The translations under genes were made by a program, and so were the position numbers. Under the pieces are notes generated by a model. The model was given only the letters and a program-made list of their open reading frames with translations. It was not told where the DNA came from and searched no databases. A stretch of DNA of 64,000 nt from JAIOSF01 sp963677755 (GTDB lineage: Bacteria > Campylobacterota > Campylobacteria > Campylobacterales > Arcobacteraceae). The stretch is taken from contig OY782506.1 of the NCBI GenBank assembly GCA_963677755.1, positions 992,001 to 1,056,000 on the forward strand. The letters run 5' to 3'. Positions 32,518-42,408 of the stretch are shown here, one piece after another; position 1 is the stretch's first letter, and each line of letters starts with the position of its first letter.

Positions 32518-34653
32518 TTATTCTTTTTTATTGTTTTCTATAAATTTTTTCTTTTGTGTATCTTCAACTACTGTATTTGCTAAACTTAAAGTATTATTTG
32601 CTATCTCTTTTGTTTTTGATGCTACTGCTGCATTTTGTTGTGTTTGTGTATCAAGTGTTGTGACCGTATTATTTATTTGTTCTATCCCATTTTGTTGCTC
32701 TTTACTTGAGACTTCAATATCCTCAATAAGGGTAAGTGTTTTTGATATATTTTCATTAAGACTGTTATAACCATCAATCATCTTATCTGCAATATCTTTC
32801 CCACTATTTGCTTTAGATGTAGCATTTTCTACAAGATTTTTAATCTCATTAGCAGCTTCACTACTTCTACTTGCAAGGTTTCTAACCTCTTGTGCAACTA
32901 CAGCAAAACCTTTACCTGCTTCACCAGCAGTTGCAGCTTCAACTGCTGCATTTAGTGATAAAATATTTGTTTGAAATGCAATTTGATCGATAACTCCAAT
33001 TGCTTCATTTATCTCATTGATATGGATGTTAATCTCATCCATTGAAACTGTTGTTTGATTTGCTAGTTTCTCCCCATCATTAGCAGAGTTCATTAGCTCA
33101 TTTGCATATTTTGACATACTTATTACATTGTGAGTATTACTTCTTATATTAGATGTTATCTCCTCTAAAGCAGCTGCAGTTTCCTCTAAACTTGCAGCTG
33201 CACTATTTGATGATGTGCTTAAAACATCTACATTTCCCATAAGCGTATCTGCACTAGTTTGAAGAGTAAGGCCAGTAGTTTTGTTGTTGGTTAACATATC
33301 ATTTATTGAATCTCTTAGTTTATTTATCCCAATAATAAGAGTTTCAAGTACACCACCTTTTTCAATATCATCTAAAACTAACTCTTTTGTATAATCATAA
33401 TGTGTATATTGATTTAAAACATCATTTATATCAGTAAAGTGTTTTCTAGTAGCTGTAATCATATTATTTACATCATTTTTAAATTCATTTAAAGAGGTGT
33501 TTTGCGTACTTAACTCTATATGTTGTGAGTACCAACCATTTGTTACTCTTTTAATAACAACTTTTGCTTCATCCATAAGCTGTTGATCTTGATCCATAAG
33601 TTTTTTGGTTTTTTGGATATGTTCATTAACTATTTTTGCCATACTTCCAAACTCATCATTTGAAGAGGTGTCAAGTGTTTTTATACTACTTGTTTTTTTG
33701 TTAAGGTAACCAAAAAAGCTTAAAAGTCCTTCTTGAAAACTTGCTAGTGGTGATAAAACTTTACTTAAAAAGAAGTAAAAAGAGATGATAGTAAAAGCTA
33801 AAAACAATAAAGATATAATACCAATAAAAGTAAGTTCACTATAGACAGGTTTAAATGCTTTGTTTTTATCGATCTCTATACATAGATTCCAGTTTGTAGC
33901 TTTAATATTTGCAAATGCTACAAGTTTATCTAAGCCATTTTCAGATACTTCACCAAATTTTTCTTTATGGTTCATCACAGCTTTAAAAGTTGTATTTGGC
34001 TTGTTTGTAAGTTTTGTATTTTTATGTACTAAGGTATTGCCCTCTTTGTTTACTAAATAAGCAAAACCATAATCTTCAATATTTATATTTAAAACACTTG
34101 ATACAATCTCATCAATAAAAATATCAGATCCAACAACTCCTACAAAAGTATTGTCTTGTAAAATTGGAGCATACACTGAAATTGTTAGTTTTTTTGTAGC
34201 ACTATCTATATAAGGCTTTGTGATACCTGATTTTTTTGATTCAAGAGCTGATTTGTACCATGGTCGGCTTCTTGGATCATAGTTGTCTTTTACTGGAGTT
34301 GTATCTCTTCCACTCCATCTTGTCATAAAACCATCTTGTTCAAACCCAATATAAACAGAACCAAACCCACCTGCATCTTTAGAAAGATTGATTATCTCTC
34401 TTAAGTCCTCAAGTTGTGTATCTCTATTAAAATGAGTTGCTTTATTTGATAGTGAAACTACAATATCTAATTTTGATTGAAGATAGTTATTAACATATTT
34501 TGAACCATTATTTACTAGTAAAAGCTCTTTGTCTTTTAAGTTTTCATAGTGTGAATTATAGTTGCTAGAAAGCATTCTGTAGCCTAAAATCATATATGAA
34601 ATTGCAATAAGCAACGACAAGGGAAGTAGTATTTTGGTTTTAATTGTCATCAT
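32518..34653 (-). CDS. Methyl-accepting chemotaxis protein with dCache sensor
   Basis: 711 residues. TM1 at about residues 7-28, a periplasmic dCache domain to about 275 (VYIGFEQDGFMTRWSG, YDPRSRPWYKSALESKKSGITKPYID, GVVGSDIFIDEI), TM2 at about 277-298, a HAMP-like linker, and a C-terminal signalling hairpin. The hairpin tip IDQIAFQTNILSLNAAVEAATAGEAGKGFAVVA is the CheW/CheA contact region. dCache domains with the YD...R.W motif often bind amino acids or other small metabolites, but the ligand is unknown. A single gene, with ubiD downstream on the same strand at 95 nt. Confidence 0.94.
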   Translation of the reverse strand: MMTIKTKILLPLSLLIAISYMILGYRMLSSNYNSHYENLKDKELLLVNNGSKYVNNYLQSKLDIVVSLSNKATHFNRDTQLEDLREIINLSKDAGGFGSVYIGFEQDGFMTRWSGRDTTPVKDNYDPRSRPWYKSALESKKSGITKPYIDSATKKLTISVYAPILQDNTFVGVVGSDIFIDEIVSSVLNINIEDYGFAYLVNKEGNTLVHKNTKLTNKPNTTFKAVMNHKEKFGEVSENGLDKLVAFANIKATNWNLCIEIDKNKAFKPVYSELTFIGIISLLFLAFTIISFYFFLSKVLSPLASFQEGLLSFFGYLNKKTSSIKTLDTSSNDEFGSMAKIVNEHIQKTKKLMDQDQQLMDEAKVVIKRVTNGWYSQHIELSTQNTSLNEFKNDVNNMITATRKHFTDINDVLNQYTHYDYTKELVLDDIEKGGVLETLIIGINKLRDSINDMLTNNKTTGLTLQTSADTLMGNVDVLSTSSNSAAASLEETAAALEEITSNIRSNTHNVISMSKYANELMNSANDGEKLANQTTVSMDEINIHINEINEAIGVIDQIAFQTNILSLNAAVEAATAGEAGKGFAVVAQEVRNLASRSSEAANEIKNLVENATSKANSGKDIADKMIDGYNSLNENISKTLTLIEDIEVSSKEQQNGIEQINNTVTTLDTQTQQNAAVASKTKEIANNTLSLANTVVEDTQKKKFIENNKKE

Positions 34654-34836
34654 TAATCCTAATTTATTTTTATTATTGTACCCTTATAATCTTATTTTAT
34701 CGTTCATATTTTTTTTGATTAATGTAAATTCTGTATTTTTTATTAATAAAATACATTAAAGTTTAAATTTGATATAAAAAAGATATAATTATATTAATGA
34801 TTAAAAAGATAACAAAATTTTTTAGTAAGGTTTTAT

Positions 34837-36813
34837 ATGATAGAAAGAATGAAGAAGTTACATTCATACTCTCCTAATATCCGAGTATTATATGTAGAAA
34901 ATGATCAGATAGTACGAAAAGATATTTCAAATTTTTTAACTAAAATATTTGATAATATTCTCATTGCGGAAGATGGAGAAGATGGATTAAATAAATTTAA
35001 AAACAATCATATTGATATTGTTATTACAGCAGTTGATATTCCAAAGCTAGGTGGAATTAAGATGCTAGAAGAGATAACAAAGATAAACAGTAATTGCTAC
35101 AAAATCATTGTTTCACAAAATAAAGACTTTCATATTTTACTTCAAAGTATTCAGCTTAATGTAAATGGGTATATTTTAAAACCTTTCCAAAAAGAGCAAC
35201 TTCTTGAAACTATTGAAAGTGTTATTGAAAAATTTAAACTTGATTATGAATCAAAAAATCAAAAATATTATCTTGAACAGTATTTATCACTTCTTGATAG
35301 AAGTGGTGTTATTTCAAAAACAGATAAAGAAGGTACAATCACTTATGTTAATGATAGCTTTTGTAAAATCAGTGGATACACAAGAGATGAACTTATTGGA
35401 CATAAGCATAGTATCACAAGACATCATGAAAATACAAATGATATTTATGAAGAGATGTGGAACACAATAAAAGTTGAAGAGGAACCTTGGGAAGGGGTTG
35501 TGAAGAACAAATCAAAAAGTGGTAGTTCTTATTATGTAAGAACAATAATTACTCCTATAAAAGATATAAGAGGAGATGTTGTTGAATATGTAGCTGTTAG
35601 AGATAGTTTAAATGCTGTAATTGATGATAAAAAATATCTTTTTGAACAGATAGAAGAAAACGAACTTTCAATTTTAGTTTTAGTTCAGATTGATGAATTT
35701 GATATGCTCGAAAAATTTTATAATGTTATAACTGTTGATAAAGTAGAAAAAAACTTTGCCTATAATCTTCTGTCGTATCTCCCTAGCAATTATATTTTTG
35801 AAAATGTATATTCATTAGGTAATGGATGTTTTGCTTTATTAACAGAATTTAAAGATTTTGAAAACACAAAACAAAGTATAGAAGAGTATCTTAAAAAATT
35901 TACAGACAATGTAAAAAAGACAGACTTTATATTTGATGATATGGAGTTTGATTTACATGTAACTGTTAGTTATGCTATTGGAAAATTTATGCTTTATGAA
36001 GATGCAAAAGAGGGGCTAGAAAATGCATTAAAGATGAAAACAAATGTGAATTTTTCAAATGACTCCTCAATTATAGCTTCAAAAGAGGCAAAAGATAACT
36101 TAGAGATGATGAAAACAGTTAAAATAGCACTTGATAATTTTAATATAGTTTCATATTTTCAACCTATTATTAATAATCAAACAAAAGAGATAGAAAAGTA
36201 TGAATCTTTAGTACGACTTATTGATGAAGATGGTAAAATACTTTCTCCTTTTCATTTTTTAAATGTATCTAAAAAAGGGAATTACTACAATAAAATAACC
36301 CAAAGAGTATTAGAAAATACTTTTAAAATTTTACACTCAGTTAACACAAAACTTTCTATAAATATTTCAGCAATTGATATAGAAAAGGAGCAAACAAGAG
36401 AACAAATATTTAAACTCTTAGAAGAATATAAAGATGATGCTTATCGAATAGTATTTGAACTTCTTGAAGATGAAAGTGTACAAGATTTTACAATGATTAA
36501 AAAATTTATAAGTGAAGTAAAAGGGAAAGGGGTTCAAATAGCTATAGATGATTTTGGTGCTGGATACTCTAATTTTGAAAGAATCTTAGATTTTGAACCT
36601 GATATTGTTAAAATTGATGGCTCTTTAGTAAAAAATATAGAAAATGATATGTTTAGTAGAAATATTGTTGAGACTATTGTCCAATTTGCAAAAAAACAAA
36701 ATATTGAAACTATTGCAGAGTATGTTGAGAATGAGTCTATTTTTAATATTTTAAATGATATAGGAGTTGATTATTCTCAAGGATATTACTTTGGAAGACC
36801 AGAAGAGTTATAG
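34837..36813 (+). CDS. Receiver-PAS-(degenerate GGDEF)-EAL protein, predicted c-di-GMP phosphodiesterase
   Basis: 658 residues: receiver (about 15-130), PAS (about 150-260), degenerate GGDEF (about 270-390; LGNGCF where GGDEF is expected) and EAL (about 420-655). The receiver keeps Glu21, Asp23 and Lys115 but has Ala65 where the phosphorylated Asp belongs (VITAVDIPK), so it cannot be phosphorylated there. The EAL domain keeps YESLVRL, NIS, FELLEDE, AIDDFGAGYS, KIDGSLV and AEYVE, so it probably hydrolyses c-di-GMP. PAS may be the real input. Stands alone between divergent and convergent neighbours. Confidence 0.88.
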   Translation: MIERMKKLHSYSPNIRVLYVENDQIVRKDISNFLTKIFDNILIAEDGEDGLNKFKNNHIDIVITAVDIPKLGGIKMLEEITKINSNCYKIIVSQNKDFHILLQSIQLNVNGYILKPFQKEQLLETIESVIEKFKLDYESKNQKYYLEQYLSLLDRSGVISKTDKEGTITYVNDSFCKISGYTRDELIGHKHSITRHHENTNDIYEEMWNTIKVEEEPWEGVVKNKSKSGSSYYVRTIITPIKDIRGDVVEYVAVRDSLNAVIDDKKYLFEQIEENELSILVLVQIDEFDMLEKFYNVITVDKVEKNFAYNLLSYLPSNYIFENVYSLGNGCFALLTEFKDFENTKQSIEEYLKKFTDNVKKTDFIFDDMEFDLHVTVSYAIGKFMLYEDAKEGLENALKMKTNVNFSNDSSIIASKEAKDNLEMMKTVKIALDNFNIVSYFQPIINNQTKEIEKYESLVRLIDEDGKILSPFHFLNVSKKGNYYNKITQRVLENTFKILHSVNTKLSINISAIDIEKEQTREQIFKLLEEYKDDAYRIVFELLEDESVQDFTMIKKFISEVKGKGVQIAIDDFGAGYSNFERILDFEPDIVKIDGSLVKNIENDMFSRNIVETIVQFAKKQNIETIAEYVENESIFNILNDIGVDYSQGYYFGRPEEL

Positions 36814-36824
36814 TCTTTCTGGTT

Positions 36825-38096
36825 CTACTTTTTTTCAAGTTTTTTCTCTAACAATTCAAGATGTACAATAAGATTGTAAAATTCCCCTTTGTATGAAAGT
36901 GGAACTTGCGTTTTTGTTTCTATCTCCTCTTTGAGAGCTTTTATCTCTTGTAATATTTTATCTTGATTTTCACCTTTATTTATTTTTCTATTAAGAGTAT
37001 CTAACTTTTCATACCATTTATATATTTTTGCTCTTGTAGTTATAACATACAAAGGGATGATACTTTTAAACAGAGGAATAATAAGCCAAATAAGAGGAAT
37101 AATTAAAAGTTTAAGTCTGTCTATATTTGATGCTATCCAGTATGGAAATATTTTTTCTAACCAAGATTCTCCATTAAGAAGGTACAGTTCTGCATCATCA
37201 TTGATAGTTGTATCAATATGTTTTGAATTTAAAAACTCATCAGCATTTTGGAAAAATGACTTTTCACCATGTATCTGTTGTACTTTTTTTAAGAATATTC
37301 TTATTAACTCCCCTGGTATATTTGGATTACATACTAAATTTTGTGTAGTGCTTAATAAATTTACATCAGTTGAAGGAAGATTTTTATATAAATCAATACT
37401 CCCCTCATAAAGTTTTAAAGAGATAAGATAATCAAATTTTTGCGTATAAGCATTAATTCTTTTTAAACTCATTAGCTCAATATCTGGATCTGCTAGTAGA
37501 TTTTGTATATTGTGATTATCTTTTGTGGCTAGAGTTATAAAAATATCTATTTTTTTATTTTTTAGTTGAGTAAGAGCATCTTCATCATACATATAAGTAC
37601 TATTGACATTTTCTATTAAACCATTTGATACGGAAAGTTTTTGTGCTAAGTCATAAGTGCCATCATTGGTTATACTTATACCTACATTTTTCCCAGTAGC
37701 TTCAATAAGATAATTTAAACTATATCCATCATTACGATAAAATATCCAAAGTGGTTCATAATACACACTAGCAAGGGATTCAAAGTCATATTCTCTTTTA
37801 TTTAAAAGTATTCCACTATGTACAAATCCAATATCAGCTTGTTTTGCGTCTAGATAGCCTATAGTATCTAAACTACCAAGCGTAGGGATAACTTCTAGAT
37901 TTACACCCTCTGGTTCAAGAAGTGCTTTATATGACATAGCATAAGCATAACTATCACTACCTATTGAACCAGTTGCAATACTAAGTGTTTTTTTAGGTGC
38001 AGGAGCTGTAAGTTGAATATATAGATATGTGACGATTACTAATATAACAAAAACGATAATCCAAACTTTTGAGATATTATCAAGTAATTTTTTCAT
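36825..38096 (-). CDS. TAXI-family solute-binding protein with C-terminal membrane anchor and coiled coil
   Basis: 423 residues from ATG 38096, which has AAAGGA 8 nt upstream. A membrane segment (about 7-28) leads into a TAXI-type TRAP binding domain (LSIATGSIGSDSYAYAMSYK, ADIGFVHSGILL, DGTYDLAQKLSVSNGL). A second hydrophobic region (about 325-355) and a cytoplasmic helical tail with coiled-coil character (INKGENQDKILQEIKALKEE) follow. Ordinary TAXI proteins are about 320 residues and soluble; this form looks bitopic. No TRAP permease is adjacent, so it may sense or deliver rather than feed a neighbouring transporter. Confidence 0.8.
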   Translation of the reverse strand: MKKLLDNISKVWIIVFVILVIVTYLYIQLTAPAPKKTLSIATGSIGSDSYAYAMSYKALLEPEGVNLEVIPTLGSLDTIGYLDAKQADIGFVHSGILLNKREYDFESLASVYYEPLWIFYRNDGYSLNYLIEATGKNVGISITNDGTYDLAQKLSVSNGLIENVNSTYMYDEDALTQLKNKKIDIFITLATKDNHNIQNLLADPDIELMSLKRINAYTQKFDYLISLKLYEGSIDLYKNLPSTDVNLLSTTQNLVCNPNIPGELIRIFLKKVQQIHGEKSFFQNADEFLNSKHIDTTINDDAELYLLNGESWLEKIFPYWIASNIDRLKLLIIPLIWLIIPLFKSIIPLYVITTRAKIYKWYEKLDTLNRKINKGENQDKILQEIKALKEEIETKTQVPLSYKGEFYNLIVHLELLEKKLEKK

Positions 38097-38398
38097 ATTA
38101 GTTGTCCTTTTATAGAACAATTGTACTATATTTGCATTAAAACTGATATTAGAGGTAGATTATGTATCAATATCAAGCTATTAATTTTTATAAAAATATA
38201 CATATTTTATAAAAATTGTTGTATTTTATATTTTATTGTGATATACTGCGTTTACAAAAAGATGGTTCGAGTTACATCTTTAGACTGCTTTATATTGATA
38301 GCTTTAAGTTTACAATAGATTCACCTAAAAGAAAAATCTCATATTATATTTTTACAGCCTTAGAGATTTGGCAAATTTTAACAACAAAAGGAATTATA
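38097..38398. promoter_or_regulatory. Gap with the long 5' untranslated region of csp
   Basis: No convincing gene. TATACT at 38242-38247 could be a -10 box, giving a leader of about 145 nt before the csp start, as is usual for cold-shock genes, whose leaders fold differently with temperature. The ribosome site is AAAGGAA at 38387-38393. The left part holds the promoter of the TAXI gene on the other strand. Confidence 0.4.
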
Positions 38399-38617
38399 AT
38401 GGCTACATTATTAAACGGAACAGTAAAATGGTTCAACAGTGAAAAAGGTTTCGGTTTTATCGAACAAAAAGATGGTGGAAAAGATGTATTTGTACACTTC
38501 AGACAAATCAATAGCAACGGATATGAAAGAGCAACATTAAATGAAGGTCAAGAAGTGACTTTTGAAATTGGTGAAGGTCAAAAAGGACCACAAGCAGAAA
38601 ACGTTACAGGTCTGTAA
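38399..38617 (+). CDS. csp: Cold-shock domain protein
   Basis: 72 residues, the size of CspA. TVKWFNSEKGFGFIEQ holds RNP1 and DVFVHFRQI holds RNP2, the aromatic patches that bind single-stranded RNA and DNA. It acts as an RNA chaperone. I start at ATG 38399 after AAAGGAA; longer in-frame starts further upstream would add a non-conserved tail. A terminator follows at 38644-38682. Confidence 0.95.
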   Translation: MATLLNGTVKWFNSEKGFGFIEQKDGGKDVFVHFRQINSNGYERATLNEGQEVTFEIGEGQKGPQAENVTGL

Positions 38618-38643
38618 TCGTTATCTATCATTAAGTTGAAATA

Positions 38644-38682
38644 TAAAAAAGGGTGATGTTTTTACATCACCCTTTTTTTATA
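38644..38682. terminator. Bidirectional rho-independent terminator (csp / valS)
   Basis: GGGTGATGT and ACATCACCC around TTTT with an A-run before and a T-run after. It lies between the convergent csp and valS genes. Confidence 0.93.
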
Positions 38683-38699
38683 TTGAAAAGAAGAAGTTT

Positions 38700-41315
38700 T
38701 TAACTCAAAGAGTTTAATTCTACTTCTATTTTTTCTAACTTCTCATTTGCAGCTAATAATCCTGCTTTATTTTCTTCAATTACATTTGCTGGTGCATTTG
38801 CTACAAATCTTTCATTTGATAACATTCCAGAAAGTTTTCCTATCTCTTTTTCTAGTTTCTCTTTTTGCCGTGTAAGTTTATTGATAATTGGTGTCATATC
38901 TATTTGCTCTGTTGGGATATAAACTTCAAGGTTATCACTTACATCTGTAATAGCATTAGTTACTTTAGCAACAACAAACTCTATAGATTCAACTTTTGCT
39001 AATTTTTCTATAAATGGTTTCATAATCTCTACATTCATATTATTATCTAATTTGATATATGCTTTTGGGATTTTACTATTTCCCATATCTATAATAACTT
39101 TTGCTCTTCTTATTGCAGTGATAGCTTCCTCAACAATAGCAAACATAGCTTCAGCTTCTTCATCTTTTGTTATATCTTTTGGAAAGTTCATAACCATAAC
39201 AGACTCACCATCTTCTAAAGTAGTACCAGAAAGTTTATGATACAAGTGTTCAGAGATAAATGGCATAAATGGAGAGATCATTTTTAAAGTCTCTTTAAAT
39301 ATAGCTCCAAGTTCTACAATAGATTCTTTGCTAGCTTTTGAGTACTCAATCCCCCAATCACAAAATTCATTCCATACAAATTTATAAAGGCTACTTGCAG
39401 ATTCATTAAATCTATAGTTTTCTATAGAGTCTCTTATCTCCTCAACTGCATTTGCAAGACGACTTTGCATCCACTTACCAAGTGGTGTTTTTATCTCAAT
39501 ATCTGCTAGGTCTGGGAAAGTATCTACATTTAGTTGTAAAAAGTTACTTGCATTATACAATTTATTTGTAAAGTTTCTAAATTGTTCTAAATTTTTAGCA
39601 CCTAGTTTTATATCTCTACCTTGAACAGCTAAAAATGCAAGTGTAAATCTAATAATATCAGCACTATGCTCTTCAACCATATCAAGTGGGTCTATAACAT
39701 TTCCTTTTGATTTTGACATCTTTGCACCATGCTCATCCCGTACTAGTGCATGCATATAGATATCTTTAAAAGGTAGTTCCCCTTGGAAATGTTCCCCCAT
39801 CATCATCATACGAGCTACCCAGAAAAACATAATATCAAAACCAGTTATAAGTAAACTATTTGGATAAAAGTCTTTTAAATCTTCAGGTGTAAAGGTTTCT
39901 TGCATCTTATCTTTATTTCCCCAACCAAGTGGTGAAAATGCCCATAAAGCACTACTAAACCAAGTATCAAGTACATCAGGATCTTGTGTGTATTTTTTGC
40001 TAGCACAATGTGGACAAGCCTCAGGCTCATCATCTTTGTCTGCCCATTGATGACCACAATCTTCACAAGTAAATACAGGGATTCTATGTCCCCACCAAAG
40101 TTGTCTTGAGATACACCAATCTCTTAGTTCATCCATCCAAGCTCTATATGAATTTAACCAATGTGGTGGATGAAACTGTGTTTCACCCGCATAAGTTTTT
40201 TCTATAGATTTTTTTGCAACTTCACTTCTTACAAACCATTGTTTAGAGATATAAGGTTCAACAATATTTTTACATCTATAACAATGCCCAACTTGATGAA
40301 CATGATCCTCTATTTTTACGATATATCCCTCTTGTTCTAACTTTTCAACTATAGGTTTTCTTGCTTCTAATCTTTCTAACCCTGCAAACTCTCCACAATA
40401 TTCATTTAAGATACCTTTTTCATCAAATACAGTGATAAACTCTAAATCATGTCTTTTACCAACTTCGTAGTCATTTTGGTCATGGGCTGGAGTAACTTTA
40501 ACTACACCAGTTCCAAACTCCATATCAACATGCTCATCTGTGATGATTTTAATCTTTCTATTAGTTAGAGGTAATAATACCTCTTTGCCTACAATATTTG
40601 TATATCGAGTATCATTAGGATGTACCATAATAGCACTATCCCCAAAATATGTTTCAGGTCTTGTTGTTGCAACTTCAACTTCCCCACTACCATCAGCAAA
40701 CTTGTAAATCATATGGTAAAATTTACCATTAATCTCCTCATGTTCAACTTCTATATCAGATAAAGCACCATCATGTGTACACCAGTTTATCATATAGTTA
40801 TTTTGTACTATCATCCCCTCATTATATAGATGAACAAAAGCTTCTTTTACTGCTTCTTTTAAACCATCATCCATTGTAAATCGTTCACGACTCCAAGCTG
40901 GACTAACTCCTAGTTTTCTCATTTGGTGTACGATATTCCCACCACTAGTCTCTTTTTGTTGCCAAGCTCTTTCTAAGAATTTTTCTCTTCCTATCTCCTC
41001 TTTTGTAGTACCTTCTGCTAAGAGTTGTTTCTCAACTACATTTTGTGTTGCAATTCCTGCATGGTCAGTCCCTGGTTGCCATAGAGTTTTAAAACCATCC
41101 ATTCTTTTATATCTAGTAATAATATCTTGCAATGTAAAAGTAAGTGCATGCCCTATGTGTAATGACCCAGTTACATTAGGTGGTGGCATCATAATTGCGA
41201 AATTTTTCCCATCTTCTTGGATAGATTTATTTCCATCTATTTCGAAATAACCTCTATCTTCCCATATTTTATAGTATTTATCTTCTGTTTCTTTTGGATT
41301 GTATTTGTTGCTCAT
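38700..41315 (-). CDS. valS: Valyl-tRNA synthetase
   Basis: 871 residues of a class Ia aminoacyl-tRNA synthetase that charges tRNA-Val. PPPNVTGSLHIGHALT carries the HIGH motif and GAKMSKSKGNVIDPLD carries KMSKS. The editing domain lies between (ATTRPETYFGDSAIMVHPND). A zinc-ribbon insert, CEDCGHQWADKDDEPEACPHC, is present at about residues 410-440. The last 65 residues form the ValRS tRNA-binding coiled coil (KLTRQKEKLEKEIGKLSGML). Length fits the bacterial family. Confidence 0.97.
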   Translation of the reverse strand: MSNKYNPKETEDKYYKIWEDRGYFEIDGNKSIQEDGKNFAIMMPPPNVTGSLHIGHALTFTLQDIITRYKRMDGFKTLWQPGTDHAGIATQNVVEKQLLAEGTTKEEIGREKFLERAWQQKETSGGNIVHQMRKLGVSPAWSRERFTMDDGLKEAVKEAFVHLYNEGMIVQNNYMINWCTHDGALSDIEVEHEEINGKFYHMIYKFADGSGEVEVATTRPETYFGDSAIMVHPNDTRYTNIVGKEVLLPLTNRKIKIITDEHVDMEFGTGVVKVTPAHDQNDYEVGKRHDLEFITVFDEKGILNEYCGEFAGLERLEARKPIVEKLEQEGYIVKIEDHVHQVGHCYRCKNIVEPYISKQWFVRSEVAKKSIEKTYAGETQFHPPHWLNSYRAWMDELRDWCISRQLWWGHRIPVFTCEDCGHQWADKDDEPEACPHCASKKYTQDPDVLDTWFSSALWAFSPLGWGNKDKMQETFTPEDLKDFYPNSLLITGFDIMFFWVARMMMMGEHFQGELPFKDIYMHALVRDEHGAKMSKSKGNVIDPLDMVEEHSADIIRFTLAFLAVQGRDIKLGAKNLEQFRNFTNKLYNASNFLQLNVDTFPDLADIEIKTPLGKWMQSRLANAVEEIRDSIENYRFNESASSLYKFVWNEFCDWGIEYSKASKESIVELGAIFKETLKMISPFMPFISEHLYHKLSGTTLEDGESVMVMNFPKDITKDEEAEAMFAIVEEAITAIRRAKVIIDMGNSKIPKAYIKLDNNMNVEIMKPFIEKLAKVESIEFVVAKVTNAITDVSDNLEVYIPTEQIDMTPIINKLTRQKEKLEKEIGKLSGMLSNERFVANAPANVIEENKAGLLAANEKLEKIEVELNSLS

Positions 41316-41401
41316 ATTTTCCCTAAGTATTTTTAATTTATCGCGATTATATCAAAAAACTAATAAAAACATTTAATGAGAGAATATTTAAGTAGATTAT
41401 C

Positions 41402-42328
41402 CTAAATATTGTCTAACACAATTAAATACTTTCCAGCTAAATTAAAATAAGCAGGAGATTCTGGTGCTTTTGCATATTTGTGCTTCCATTGTGAGCCATC
41501 TAATACATTTTTATGCAAAACTAAATTATTGTCTAAAAATCTATTGAGTTCATCGGTTGTTCTTACACAGCCATGTGAATTTGGTACACCCATAGGGAGG
41601 GAAGATTTATGAGAATGTAAAGCAAAATCTAGTTTATCACTTATAAGTTTCCATTTATCAGGGTTATCTATTTTGTTTTTGTCTTTATCAAAAGTGTTGT
41701 ATCTTATTGTTTTAAGTTTTCCAAAATAAAATATATATCTATCTTTTTCTCCATAACCTAATGTGAAATTATCTTCTTTTTTCTTGCCATCTGAACGCCA
41801 ACCAAGTTGTGTTTCAAATACACCTGAAGGTGTTTTTAAATAATGATTTTCTCCATATTTTACTTCAGCTTCTCTTTGAATATTTCCACTTGAAATTAAG
41901 TCTCTCCCTACATATTGATATTGTTGTAATTGATTATTCCAAAGAGCAACTATAAAGTATTGATTACTTAAGTCAATGATACTTATAAATTGACTTTGGG
42001 TTAAATGAATATTTTTTTTGTTTAATTGTTCTAAGATTTTCTCCCAATACTCTTTGTTGTACATCTCTTTTGAAAGTTTACGAGTAAGCATCTGTTGTAG
42101 TGTTTTATCTTTTTGAACACTTTCCCAACTTTTAAGTCTTCTAATTTGTTTTTTTAAACAATTATACTCTTTGTGGCAAGCTTCATTAAGAAATTTTGGA
42201 AATCTTTTTTGATAAACATTGAGTTCTATGACATTTTCTTTGAACTCTTTTTGGAGTTGTTTTATATCTAAATCAATAGAAAATAAAAAATTTATAATTA
42301 AACTTGGTAGTAATATCAATCTTATCAT
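41402..42328 (-). CDS. L,D-transpeptidase (YkuD domain), exported
   Basis: 308 residues with an N-terminal signal peptide (about 1-17). The YkuD catalytic motif is visible as HKSSLPMGVPNSHGCVR, with the nucleophile in SHGCVR around residue 253. Such enzymes cross-link peptidoglycan stem peptides or act as carboxypeptidases; in Campylobacterota homologues (Pgp/Csd types or Ldt) influence cell shape. A helical N-terminal part (about 20-120) precedes the catalytic domain. It is divergent from purU with about 80 nt between. Confidence 0.88.
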   Translation of the reverse strand: MIRLILLPSLIINFLFSIDLDIKQLQKEFKENVIELNVYQKRFPKFLNEACHKEYNCLKKQIRRLKSWESVQKDKTLQQMLTRKLSKEMYNKEYWEKILEQLNKKNIHLTQSQFISIIDLSNQYFIVALWNNQLQQYQYVGRDLISSGNIQREAEVKYGENHYLKTPSGVFETQLGWRSDGKKKEDNFTLGYGEKDRYIFYFGKLKTIRYNTFDKDKNKIDNPDKWKLISDKLDFALHSHKSSLPMGVPNSHGCVRTTDELNRFLDNNLVLHKNVLDGSQWKHKYAKAPESPAYFNLAGKYLIVLDNI

Positions 42329-42408
42329 AAGCTAATTTTATACAATTTAAACTAAAGATATGATATTATCGCGACTAAATGAATTAAATGATAGATAAAG
42401 AGAGATGA

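Noticed and set aside
38121..38318. Possible small gene upstream of csp
   Set aside because: No ribosome site, no recognisable sequence, and it lies in the expected long leader and promoter region of csp.
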